Assembly: GCF_000585255.1 (NCBI RefSeq)
Contig: NZ_JANL01000029.1
Coordinates: 1-64,000, forward strand
Length of the DNA: 64,000 bases
Direction: 5' to 3'
Source of the DNA: Alkalibacterium sp. AK22
Lineage (GTDB): Bacteria > Bacillota > Bacilli > Lactobacillales > Carnobacteriaceae_A
The first letter of the stretch is position 1. Every line of letters begins with the position of its first letter. Shown here one piece after another: positions 1-7,265 of this stretch. A program made the position numbers and the translations under genes. Below the pieces are notes generated by a model. That model made no database searches and was not told the DNA's origin. It saw nothing but the letters and a program-made list of their open reading frames with translations.

Positions 1-370
1 GCGCGGCAACTCGAAAGAAAGTAGTCCCGACTTGCGCCGCAAATCACCTTTGCGCGTCAACTCGAAGGAAACAGTTTCGAGCTGCGCCGCAAATCACCTT
101 TGCGCGGCAACTCCAAAGGAAACAGTTTCGAGCTGCGCCGCAAATCACGTTTGCGCGACAACTCCAAAGGAAAGCAGTCCCGAGCTGCGTCGCAAATCAC
201 CTTTGCGCGTCAACTCCAAAGGAAGCAGTCCCGAGCTGCGCCGCAAACAGCGTTTGTGCGGCAACTCCAAAGGAAAGCAGTCCCGAGCTGCGCCGCAAAT
301 CACGTTTGTGCGGCAACTCCGAAGGTAACAGTCCCGAGTTGTGCTGCAAAAAAGGTTTTCCCGGCAACGC
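1..370. repeat. 51-52 bp tandem repeat array with internal inverted arms, cut by the left edge
   Basis: The element GCGCGGCAACTC and its variants recurs at 1, 52, 102, 153, 205, 256, 308 and, degraded, near 360, giving a period of 51-52 bp and about seven copies. Within each unit GAGCTGCGCCGCAAA is followed after about 5 bases by TTTGCGCGGCAACTC, so each junction can fold into an imperfect 15-base hairpin. The period alternates between 51 and 52 and open frames run through several phases on both strands, which fits a DNA- or RNA-level repeat better than a protein. The array probably continues to the left of the window. Function unknown. Confidence 0.85.
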
Positions 371-378
371 CATAAGAC

Positions 379-449
379 CACACTCGTCTGAGACGAGTGT
401 GTTCCTCAAAGCTCTTTCAGAAAGACCATCCTCGCACCAGGCGAGGATG
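379..449. other. Two perfect hairpins after the repeat array
   Basis: CACACTCGTC (379-388) pairs with GACGAGTGTG (392-401) around a 3-base loop. CATCCTCGC (427-435) pairs with GCGAGGATG (441-449) around a 5-base loop. Neither is followed by a T-run, so they are not classical terminators for a + strand transcript. They could end convergent transcription, act as transcript-stabilising structures, or be further members of the hairpin-rich repeat region. Confidence 0.6.
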
Positions 450-502
450 ACCATCATAAAAACCGTAGGGTGCTGATATATCAGAATAGGCAGCTACGGC
501 AG

Positions 503-588
503 CAGACGGCGAAGTGAGATTTACAGGTGCAGCGACAGAAGGAGACAGGTGCAAGAGAGCCTGTCTGGTCACTGCACCTTTTCGTCTG
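503..588. other. Nested long stem-loop of unknown role
   Basis: Three arms are nested: CAGACG (503-508) with CGTCTG (583-588), GGTGCAG (526-532) with CTGCACC (572-578), and AGACAGG (543-549) with CCTGTCT (560-566). The structure lies about 150 bases upstream of the next gene. It could be a structured leader, a small RNA or an old mobile-repeat end. I see no conserved riboswitch core and no T-run after it. The remaining sequence up to 690 shows nothing else I can name. Confidence 0.5.
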
Positions 589-690
589 TCTTCATTAGCT
601 AAACCGTTTGACTAGCCTCAGCTGGATTCTTACGAAAATGTAGCGAAAGAGTAGAGAATCTGGTAAGCTTGTCAAAGAATTAAGGAATGG

Positions 691-712
691 GCTGATCAAA
701 GAGATGATCAGC
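691..712. promoter_or_regulatory. Inverted repeat just upstream of the YihY-family gene
   Basis: GCTGATCA (691-698) and TGATCAGC (705-712) form a perfect 8-bp stem with a 6-base loop, ending 9 bases before the GAAGGG ribosome site at about 722-727. It could be an operator or an mRNA hairpin. An upstream in-frame ATG at 704 lies inside this stem, which argues against its use as the start. Confidence 0.45.
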
Positions 713-736
713 AGCGTTAGAGAAGGGAACGGCAGT

Positions 737-1609
737 ATGAAATTGGATTTAATAGCAAAATACATACCCAAAAAAGACTGGGTCAAGGACTTTTCCGATC
801 GGGTAAGAGACGGAGAAATTTGGCAGCATTCTGCCTTTGTGACGTACTACATTCTGCTGACCGCTTTTCCACTTATTGTAGGAATCATTAACTGGCTCCA
901 GCAGTTGGAGCAGAATTTAAGCGGCATGATCTGGTTTTTCAACCGGGTCGCACCAGAGCCACTGGCTGAACAAATCATTAATGACATGGGAATCATTTAT
1001 GAAAACTCCAATGTCGGCATCCTGCTGATTGCAACAGTATCCACAGTATGGACAGTAAGCTGGACCATGGCCAGTACACTCATGGGACTTAACCGGGCTT
1101 ACGGTGTGAAAAACCGCAAGAATATCGTCGTTCTAAGGGTACTGGCTTTTCTGCTGACCTTTATCTTTGCCGTCTGGATCACTGGTATCGTCTTTTTTAT
1201 TCAGACCTTCACCGCCACTACAGCAGGCAGATGGCTGACCTTTATCCCATTGGCCTTTTTAACCTTCTGCCTGCTTTACTATCTGGTGCCCAACGTCTTT
1301 CAGAAAATCCACAATGTCATTCCTGGAGCGCTCTTTTCAACAGGCGCGATGATCATTGGTATCATTGGCTACCGGCTGTATATTTACCAGATTCCGGATG
1401 AATCGACGTTCTTTACGTTAACCGGAAGCTTCATGGTCCTGCTGGCTCTGATTCAGAAAATGTCTCTGGCTATTTTGGCAGGGGGGTCAATCAACGCTAC
1501 GGTCATGAAAATGACCGAAGGCGCCATAACAGCCAAGAATGAAAAAAGTAAATTTATACGCGCCCTGAGAAAAACCGGCCTGATCCGCTTGGTTGAAAGG
1601 CGCAAGTAA
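737..1609 (+). CDS. YihY/virulence factor BrkB family membrane protein
   Basis: Integral membrane protein of 290 residues in the YihY/BrkB family, whose biochemical role is not settled. The sequence shows the family pattern: an N-terminal stretch with HSAFVTYYILLTAFPLIVGI, a second hydrophobic stretch around VGILLIATVSTVWTVSWTM, then NRAYGVK, and four further hydrophobic segments, with a basic C-terminus (RALRKTGLIRLVERRK). I chose ATG 737 because GAAGGG sits at normal distance upstream and the protein then begins MKLDLIAKY. The in-frame ATG at 704 falls in a hairpin. It stands alone, with gaps on both sides, and no functional link to the glucan locus is visible. The virulence name of the family should not be read as a role. 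Confidence 0.8.
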   Translation: MKLDLIAKYIPKKDWVKDFSDRVRDGEIWQHSAFVTYYILLTAFPLIVGIINWLQQLEQNLSGMIWFFNRVAPEPLAEQIINDMGIIYENSNVGILLIATVSTVWTVSWTMASTLMGLNRAYGVKNRKNIVVLRVLAFLLTFIFAVWITGIVFFIQTFTATTAGRWLTFIPLAFLTFCLLYYLVPNVFQKIHNVIPGALFSTGAMIIGIIGYRLYIYQIPDESTFFTLTGSFMVLLALIQKMSLAILAGGSINATVMKMTEGAITAKNEKSKFIRALRKTGLIRLVERRK

Positions 1610-1878
1610 TCTCACAGCAGCAGGCAGCGTTTGAGCTAATGGTCAGTCATACACCTTGGCCTGAACTAGGCACATGCCTACAGCTTAAAACGCGCCATAC
1701 ACCTTACACAAAAAGCTTTCGTTTTCCACTAAAAGACTCCCTTGTGTTCTGAATCGAAAGCCCAGATACTGTGCAGGCTTACATCATCAGGCAATAGCAC
1801 TTGATCAGCTGTTAAGTGAAAGCGTGAGAACGAATGTCTACTATAGTATAAACCATTTTTTAAAGAGAGGACTGCCTT

Positions 1879-2517
1879 ATGGAAAACCCATCAAACAATA
1901 CAACGAATGTCTTTATGACAGCCCTGGAATGGATTATGACTTTGGCTTACTTGAACCTGCTTTGGGTTGGCTTCACCTTGCTCGGTCTGTTTTTTTTCGG
2001 GATCGGCCCTGCAACACTCAGTGTCTTTTCGCTGGTTAGAAAAAAACTGCGTCAGGGAGATTTGGTGCATATATTCAGTCAATTTAAAGCTGAGTATAAA
2101 AAGCACTTCAAAGCCGGCAACATCTACTTCTTTATCCTGCTTGCCGTAGCCGCTTTTTTGTATGTCGACATCCAAATTATTCAGGCCTTGCCACCGAGTG
2201 GGTTCATTCAGATGGTCGTCTTGCCGGCATTAATAGCCTTGAGTGCATTGGTCATCGTAACGGCCACTTTTTCAATCGGCTATTATCTGGAAAATAATGA
2301 GCCGATGCTGACTGCAATCAAGCAGGGATTCTGGGTAACACTGATTTCGCCAGTCTCCGCTCTGATCATCTTGCACACGTTTCTTATTCAGTTTCTGATA
2401 TTCAGCTATATCCCTGCGATGGTGCTGTTTTTCTTGGTATCCTTATATGCTTTCGTTACCGAATGGATCATGAATAAAGCCTTTAATCGCATCAAAATCA
2501 GAAACAAATCCATTTAG
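1879..2517 (+). CDS. DUF624 (YesL-type) membrane protein
   Basis: A 212-residue membrane protein with about five hydrophobic segments, starting near NLLWVGFTLLGLFFFGIGPATLSVF and ending near the C-terminus, joined by short basic loops. The N-terminal hydrophobic segment leading into a GIGPAT element is typical of the YesL/DUF624 family. Members are usually encoded beside carbohydrate ABC importers and their regulators in Firmicutes, and are thought to assist transport, though the mechanism is unknown. Here it precedes a LacI regulator and a sugar importer, which fits. AGAGAGGA lies just upstream of the ATG. The 269-base gap before it shows no clear promoter; the palindromic cre-like element AAGTGAAAGCG near 1815 is too degraded to call. 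Confidence 0.75.
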   Translation: MENPSNNTTNVFMTALEWIMTLAYLNLLWVGFTLLGLFFFGIGPATLSVFSLVRKKLRQGDLVHIFSQFKAEYKKHFKAGNIYFFILLAVAAFLYVDIQIIQALPPSGFIQMVVLPALIALSALVIVTATFSIGYYLENNEPMLTAIKQGFWVTLISPVSALIILHTFLIQFLIFSYIPAMVLFFLVSLYAFVTEWIMNKAFNRIKIRNKSI

Positions 2518-2527
2518 CAAAAAACAG

Positions 2528-2556
2528 TTGACATTCTTATGTAACAAAGCTATATT
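2528..2556 (+). promoter_or_regulatory. Sigma-A promoter of the LacI-family regulator
   Basis: TTGACA (2528-2533) and TATATT (2551-2556) are separated by exactly 17 bases and lie 37 bases before the regulator's ATG. The predicted start site falls on or beside the palindrome at 2564-2577, which suggests autorepression. Confidence 0.8.
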
Positions 2557-2563
2557 TAATTAT

Positions 2564-2577
2564 GTAAAGCGCTTTCG
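2564..2577. promoter_or_regulatory. LacI/CcpA-type operator overlapping the regulator's start site
   Basis: GTAAAGCGCTTTCG contains the perfect 10-bp palindrome AAAGCGCTTT with the central CG typical of LacI-family operators. It differs from the TTAAGCGSTTAA sites further downstream, so it may be a catabolite (cre) site for CcpA rather than the local regulator's own operator. Confidence 0.6.
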
Positions 2578-2592
2578 ATAGGAGAAGACAGT

Positions 2593-3597
2593 ATGGTGAC
2601 AATATATGATATCGCAAAGCATTCGGGTTATTCTATCGCTACGGTTTCCAAGGCGTTGAACAACAAGCATGTAAGCGATAAGGCTAGAGTTAAAATTATG
2701 GATGCAGTGAACGAACTGCATTATACCCCTAATTCTTCTGCTAGAACACTGGCAACAAGCAAATCCTGGATTATTGGGATTGTGTTTGATGAAAATCTGG
2801 GCTTCGGCTTGGCTCATCCTTTTTTCAGTCAGGTCATTGAAGGGTTCAAAAAGCATGTTGAACTGTACAACTATGACTTGCTCTTTGTGTCCAGACATAT
2901 GGGACTACAGGAAGAGACCTACAAGCACTTGCTTCACAGAGGAGTGGACGGGATTGCCGTTATTCAGTCTTTTGGAGAAGACGAGCTGCGGGACATCAAC
3001 ATGACCATACCGGCGGTATATATCGACCGGCCGACAAGCGAACCGGGATCTGTCTACAGCGACAACCGGTCGGGAAGCCGACTGGCAGTGAATCATCTGG
3101 CAGACTGCGGACATAAGAAGATCGCCCATATCATGGGAGATCAGACGACATACGCAGGAATCCAGCGGGCGGAAGGTTTCAAAGAAGCCATGGCAGCCAA
3201 TGGATTAGAAGTTCGGCCGGAATATCTGGTCGACGGAGGCTATTACTCACAGGCGGGTGGAAGAGAAGCCATGATCCGACTGCTGTCACTGGAAGACAAG
3301 CCGACAGCTGTGTATGCGGCAGGAGATGAAATGGCTATTGCGGCCATCCGTGTGATCAAAGAATCGGGTCTGAAAGTTCCCGAGGACATTTCAGTTATCG
3401 GCTTTGATGACATTAAGCTCGCCCAGCATATCGATCCGCCTCTGACAACTATTCGTCAGGACAAGGAAATGATCGGGCGGCAAGCAGCAATCATGCTGCT
3501 GGATAAAATTAGCCATACAGAAGAGTCAGGTAAAGATATTAGAAAAATGGTGCCGGTTACACTGGTGAAACGACAGTCCGTTAAGCGCATAAATTGA
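2593..3597 (+). CDS. LacI-family transcriptional regulator of the glucan locus
   Basis: DNA-binding repressor of 334 residues, the normal LacI/GalR length. Residues 2-50 hold the helix-turn-helix (TIYDIAKHSGYSIATVSKALNN) and the hinge helix (YTPNSSARTLAT). The rest is a periplasmic-binding-protein-like sugar-sensing domain with the family's late motif ISVIGFDDIKLAQHIDPPLTTIRQ. GGAGAAGA lies at good distance from ATG 2593. It sits between the DUF624 gene and the importer operon. Palindromes TTAAGCGSTTAA in the next intergenic region, before GH30 and, degraded, before GH16 make it the likely controller of these units. The inducer would be a beta-glucan oligosaccharide by inference only. Confidence 0.88.
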   Translation: MVTIYDIAKHSGYSIATVSKALNNKHVSDKARVKIMDAVNELHYTPNSSARTLATSKSWIIGIVFDENLGFGLAHPFFSQVIEGFKKHVELYNYDLLFVSRHMGLQEETYKHLLHRGVDGIAVIQSFGEDELRDINMTIPAVYIDRPTSEPGSVYSDNRSGSRLAVNHLADCGHKKIAHIMGDQTTYAGIQRAEGFKEAMAANGLEVRPEYLVDGGYYSQAGGREAMIRLLSLEDKPTAVYAAGDEMAIAAIRVIKESGLKVPEDISVIGFDDIKLAQHIDPPLTTIRQDKEMIGRQAAIMLLDKISHTEESGKDIRKMVPVTLVKRQSVKRIN

Positions 3598-3621
3598 GTA
3601 ACGGCGCCCTTTCTGTAATAT

Positions 3622-3633
3622 TTAAGCGCTTAA
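3622..3633. promoter_or_regulatory. Operator 1 of the importer operon
   Basis: TTAAGCGCTTAA is a perfect 12-bp palindrome lying upstream of the probable promoter at 3692-3720. It matches the core of two further sites in the same gap, allowing cooperative binding or looping. Confidence 0.7.
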
Positions 3634-3691
3634 TCGTGACAGGTGCGTCACAAAAATGACAAAAAGTAGGTGAAATTCTTTGAAAAGGGTA

Positions 3692-3720
3692 TTGTAATCG
3701 GTAACAAGAACAGGTATATT
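3692..3720 (+). promoter_or_regulatory. Probable promoter of the sugar importer operon
   Basis: TTGTAA (3692-3697) and TATATT (3715-3720) are spaced by 17 bases. The resulting leader of about 125 bases contains two operator palindromes (3765-3776 and 3808-3819). A second possible -35, TTGACT at 3796-3801, overlaps the last operator but has no good -10. Confidence 0.55.
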
Positions 3721-3764
3721 ATGGATAAGCAATAAATAAGCAATATTTTTTATTTAAGTAAAAG

Positions 3765-3776
3765 TTAAGCGGTTAA
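3765..3776. promoter_or_regulatory. Operator 2 of the importer operon
   Basis: TTAAGCGGTTAA, one central mismatch from a perfect palindrome, is identical in core to the site before GH30 at 7201-7212. Confidence 0.7.
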
Positions 3777-3806
3777 GGCGATAACCTCTTTTTATTTGAC
3801 TACAAC

Positions 3807-3820
3807 CTTAAGCGCTTAAG
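3807..3820. promoter_or_regulatory. Operator 3 of the importer operon
   Basis: CTTAAGCGCTTAAG is a perfect 14-bp palindrome 33 bases upstream of the binding-protein ATG, positioned to act as a roadblock or as part of a loop with the site at 3622. Confidence 0.75.
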
Positions 3821-3853
3821 CCAAGTTAAAAAACATTTTCTGGGAGGAAAAAA

Positions 3854-5212
3854 ATGAAGAATTCATGGAAACTAGCAAGCCTATTATGTGGAGCAGTACT
3901 ACTGGCAGCATGTGGAAACGGCAACGGAGATACAGCTGGTGAAGGCGGAGGCGACAGCGGAAGCTCTAACGGCGGAAGCGGCGGAGTCGATTTGGTCATC
4001 AACTCGTTCACGGATGAACTTCAGTATCCAATCGAAGTCTTTGAAGAAAGACACGGCGTAAATATCGACCTTCAAATCATTCCGACTGAAAACTATGTAG
4101 ACACGCTACGTCCGGCTCTTGAGTCAGGAAGCGGAGCGCCAGACATTTTCACAGCTGAAATTGTCTACCTGTTGGACTGGATTGAACAGGATTACTGGAT
4201 GGACCTGGATGAATTTGGCGTTGAAGAATGGTCTGACGAGTATGTTGAGTATGTATGGGAACTGGGACGTGCACAGGACGGAAACATGAAGGCCCTGTCA
4301 TGGCAGACGACACCGGGTGGAATCTTCTACCGCAGAAGCATTGCTGAAGAAGTCTTCGGTACTGACGATCCAGACGAAATGGGAGAACAGTTCTCGACAA
4401 TGGAAGGTCTAATGGAAGCTGGACAAATGCTGTCTGACGCAGGCTACCGTCTGTTCCCGGATGAAGGATCTATCTCACCATTCACAATGGGTAACAACCC
4501 AGCTCCATGGGTAGACGAAGACGACAACCTGAACATGACTGAAGAACGTTTGTCTTACTTTGACTTTGCGCGTGAGCTGAGAGACAACCGCTTTACAGCA
4601 CTGGCCCCAGCATGGTCACCTTCATGGTTCGCCTCATTCAATGAGCCAATCACTTACAACGCGGGCTGGGATGATCTGGACGACGCAGACGATTCAGACG
4701 GCACAACTGAAGTATTTGGTGTTTCTCTACCATCATGGGGACTGCCGCACGTGCTTAAAACAGACGCAACAGAAACAGCAGGCGACTGGGCTGTAACAAA
4801 TGGTCCATCATCTTACTTCGGTGGCGGAACATGGATCGGTATTTACGAAGGGTCTGAAAATGCAGACCTGGCCTTCGAATTCATTCAAATGCTTGTTAAC
4901 GACGAAGAATTCCTGACTGAATGGGTACAGGAAACAGGAGATGTACTGAGCCACACCGGCGTTATGGAAGAAGTATCTGAAGGATACGAAGATGAGTTCC
5001 TGGGTGGACAAAACCACTATGAATTCTTCCTGGCTGAAGCTGAAAACATCGACCCAAGTCACATCACACGTTACGACCAGCGTCTGGACCAGATGTTCGG
5101 ATCAGCTGTCGGAGCATACGTTGAAGGGGACTTGACAGAGGAAGAAGCGCTTCAAGAATTCTACGCAGAAGTACAGAACGCCTTCCCACAAATTAACGTT
5201 CCTCAAGACTAA
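3854..5212 (+). CDS. Carbohydrate ABC transporter substrate-binding lipoprotein
   Basis: Extracellular solute-binding lipoprotein of 452 residues (family 1 type) that captures an oligosaccharide for import. A type II signal peptide ends in the lipobox LAAC with Cys20 as lipidated residue. It is followed by a Gly/Ser/Asp-rich linker (residues 21-44) and then the binding domain, which has many aromatic residues (for example DYWMD and PWVDED) suited to stacking on sugar. The protein is strongly acidic, as expected for a secreted protein of a salt- or alkali-adapted bacterium. GGGAGG precedes the ATG. It is first in an operon with two permeases. No ATPase gene is present, so a shared MsmX-type ATPase elsewhere is probably used. 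The ligand is inferred as beta-1,3-gluco-oligosaccharide from neighbours. Confidence 0.88.
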   Translation: MKNSWKLASLLCGAVLLAACGNGNGDTAGEGGGDSGSSNGGSGGVDLVINSFTDELQYPIEVFEERHGVNIDLQIIPTENYVDTLRPALESGSGAPDIFTAEIVYLLDWIEQDYWMDLDEFGVEEWSDEYVEYVWELGRAQDGNMKALSWQTTPGGIFYRRSIAEEVFGTDDPDEMGEQFSTMEGLMEAGQMLSDAGYRLFPDEGSISPFTMGNNPAPWVDEDDNLNMTEERLSYFDFARELRDNRFTALAPAWSPSWFASFNEPITYNAGWDDLDDADDSDGTTEVFGVSLPSWGLPHVLKTDATETAGDWAVTNGPSSYFGGGTWIGIYEGSENADLAFEFIQMLVNDEEFLTEWVQETGDVLSHTGVMEEVSEGYEDEFLGGQNHYEFFLAEAENIDPSHITRYDQRLDQMFGSAVGAYVEGDLTEEEALQEFYAEVQNAFPQINVPQD

Positions 5213-5228
5213 TAAACACAGTTAGATG

Positions 5229-5255
5229 GGGTGTCGATTCTCTGGCACCCTTTTT
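5229..5255 (+). terminator. Intra-operon attenuating hairpin after the binding protein
   Basis: GGGTGTC (5229-5235) pairs with GGCACCC (5244-5250), followed by TTTTT. It lies between the binding protein and the first permease, where partial termination would give excess binding protein over permease. An in-frame ATG at 5226 just before this stem is therefore unlikely to be the permease start. Confidence 0.6.
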
Positions 5256-5294
5256 ATCTTTAAAGCATGGCTCATAGAAAGGGACCGATTGATT

Positions 5295-6209
5295 ATGCAG
5301 AAAAATGATAATAGAGCATATCTCTTTATTGCTCCGTTCGTCATCGTCTTCTTGACGTTTAATATTTATCCTATACTACTTACATTTTACTACTCCGTTA
5401 CCAACTATACAGGAATGGGCGGAATCGAGAATGCTGACTTTATCGGACTAGACAACTACCGACGTCTGATACAAGATGACTTTTTCTTTACAGCTTTCTT
5501 TAATACCATCAGAATTTGGGGAATGAACTTTGCCTTGCAGTTAGGCATAGCGATGCTTCTGGCGCTGCTCTTTACAGATATCCGTCTGAAACTAAAAGGC
5601 GTTAATACCTTCAGAGCCCTGTTCTTCCTACCGAATATCATTACGATTGCATCCGTCGCCCTGCTGTTCAGCATCCTGCTGGACTGGAACTTCGGATCAT
5701 TGAACCAGATGCTTCTGAGTCTTGGAGTCATTTCCAGACCAATCAACTGGCTGAACAACCCAACCTATGCCCAGTCATGGGTCGCTCTGATCGGTGCTTG
5801 GATGTGGTTTGGGAATACCTTCATCATCCTGATGGCCGGTATCTCCGGTATTCCGACTGACTTCTATGAAGCCGCGTTTATTGACGGCGCTAACTGGTGG
5901 GACTCATTTACTAAGATTACGATCCCACAGCTGAAACCGATCCTGCTTTATGTTTTTATTACATCCATTATCGGTGGACTGCAGATCTTTGACTTGCCGA
6001 TGCTCTTAACGGATGGTCGAGGAGCTCCTCGAGGGGCACTGAACACGATGGTGCTGTATCTGTATAACCAGGGCTTCAGCTTTGCCAACTTCGGCTATTC
6101 GGCAGCCATTGCCTACGGACTATTTTTGATCACGGTTGTCTTCTCAGCCATCACGTTCAAATCCATGTACCGTGGACAGGTGAAAGTGAAAAAAGGGGGA
6201 ACTAAATAA
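5295..6209 (+). CDS. Sugar ABC transporter permease 1 (MalF type)
   Basis: Inner-membrane permease of 304 residues with six predicted membrane segments (first at about residues 8-30, YLFIAPFVIVFLTFNIYPI). It carries the EAA loop EAAFIDGANWWDSFTKITIPQLKP near residue 195, the ATPase-contacting motif of MalF/MalG-type importers. I chose ATG 5295, preceded by AAAGGGA, because the upstream in-frame ATG at 5226 lies beside a terminator hairpin and the extra 23 residues do not resemble the family. It overlaps the next permease by one base. Confidence 0.88.
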   Translation: MQKNDNRAYLFIAPFVIVFLTFNIYPILLTFYYSVTNYTGMGGIENADFIGLDNYRRLIQDDFFFTAFFNTIRIWGMNFALQLGIAMLLALLFTDIRLKLKGVNTFRALFFLPNIITIASVALLFSILLDWNFGSLNQMLLSLGVISRPINWLNNPTYAQSWVALIGAWMWFGNTFIILMAGISGIPTDFYEAAFIDGANWWDSFTKITIPQLKPILLYVFITSIIGGLQIFDLPMLLTDGRGAPRGALNTMVLYLYNQGFSFANFGYSAAIAYGLFLITVVFSAITFKSMYRGQVKVKKGGTK

Positions 6210-7036
6210 TGGATAAACTGAAAGCAGCACGAGGCATTATTTATTTCTTCCTGGGCCTGCTGGTTATCATCTGTTTTGTACCTTTTTACATGATGATCAT
6301 TAATGCAACCCGTTCAAACTCAGAAATTTTGCGTGGCTTCTCTTTGATGCCAAGCACGAATCTTATCGACAACTACTTTGTTCTAGACAGCTACATCAAT
6401 ATCTGGATCGGGTTCAGAAACAGTCTGGTCATCGCAGTTGCGGTAACCGTTCTGAACTCATACTTCTCGGCCTTGACAGCTTTTGCCCTGGTGGTTTATC
6501 AGTTCAAAGGTAAAAACGCAATCTTTATCGTCTTCATTGTCATGATGATGGTGCCAGGCCAGCTGGGTCTGATTGGTCTGTATGACCTGTCAAGCACACT
6601 GGGCATGCTGGATACTTACTGGCCGCTGATTATTCCAGCGATTGCGGCGCCGTTCACCGTGTTCTTCTTCAGACAGTTCCTGGTGACCACGATGCCGATG
6701 TCCATTCTGGAATCCGGCCGCATTGACGGAGCCGGTGAGACCTACATGTTCCACCGTTTGGTCTTGCCAATCCTGATGCCTGCGATCGCAACGATGGGAA
6801 TCTTCACCTTCATCGGATCTTGGAACAACTTCCTGTTCCCGCTGGTTATCATTCGTTCGCCCCGTCTGTATACACTACCGATCATGATCAGACAGCTTCA
6901 GGGATCACCTGTGGCGCAGAACCTGGGAGCCATCTATCTCGGCGTCGCCATTTCTGTTGTCCCAATTATGATAGCCTTCATATTCTTATCCAAATACATC
7001 ATCTCAAGTATCACTGCAGGTGCGGTTAAAGGATAA
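6209..7036 (+). CDS. Sugar ABC transporter permease 2 (MalG type)
   Basis: Second membrane subunit of the importer, 275 residues, with six hydrophobic segments and the EAA-like loop ESGRIDGAGETYMFHRLVLPILMP near residue 175. The ATG shares its A with the TAA of the first permease (translational coupling), with AAAGGGGGAA as ribosome site. With the preceding permease it forms the heterodimeric channel, and the binding lipoprotein upstream supplies the substrate. A terminator follows, ending the operon. Confidence 0.9.
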   Translation: MDKLKAARGIIYFFLGLLVIICFVPFYMMIINATRSNSEILRGFSLMPSTNLIDNYFVLDSYINIWIGFRNSLVIAVAVTVLNSYFSALTAFALVVYQFKGKNAIFIVFIVMMMVPGQLGLIGLYDLSSTLGMLDTYWPLIIPAIAAPFTVFFFRQFLVTTMPMSILESGRIDGAGETYMFHRLVLPILMPAIATMGIFTFIGSWNNFLFPLVIIRSPRLYTLPIMIRQLQGSPVAQNLGAIYLGVAISVVPIMIAFIFLSKYIISSITAGAVKG

Positions 7037-7055
7037 CAATCTGACGCAATAATCT

Positions 7056-7101
7056 GAGCACTATAATCTATGCACGTTATATAGAGGATAGTGCTCTTTT
7101 T
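7056..7101 (+). terminator. Terminator of the importer operon
   Basis: GAGCACTAT (7056-7064) pairs with ATAGTGCTC (7088-7096) and is followed by TTTTT. The loop is long (23 bases) and can form a smaller stem of its own. Confidence 0.75.
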
Positions 7102-7197
7102 ATAAGGCGTCAAACACCCGTGAGCACGGTAGGTATACAGCTAAAAAAAGCAGGTATGCCCCTGTTTTTATTTTTCTGCATAATCGTCCAGTTTAAA

Positions 7198-7215
7198 AAG
7201 TTAAGCGGTTAACTT
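7198..7215. promoter_or_regulatory. LacI-type operator upstream of GH30
   Basis: AAGTTAAGCGGTTAACTT is an 18-base near-perfect palindrome (one mismatch pair at the centre), about 50 bases before the GH30 start. Its core equals the site at 3765-3776. No convincing -35/-10 pair stands out around it; TTGCAT at 7216-7221 is a weak candidate. Confidence 0.75.
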
Positions 7216-7265
7216 TTGCATTTATCAATAAATATCACTTAAAAAGCATACTGAAGGAAATGAGG

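Noticed and set aside
1-370. CRISPR array
   Set aside because: The whole unit repeats; there are no unique spacers between conserved repeats and no cas genes.
32-375. Open frames across the left tandem repeat, on both strands
   Set aside because: They exist in several phases because of the 51/52-base repeat. No consistent ribosome site, no domain, and the period is not a multiple of three in all units.
503-588. Riboswitch or T-box
   Set aside because: Stable nested stem, but no recognisable aptamer or specifier/T-box sequence, and the gene downstream gives no metabolic hint.
1811-1830. cre site before the DUF624 gene
   Set aside because: TGAAAGCGTGAGAA matches only one half of the cre consensus.
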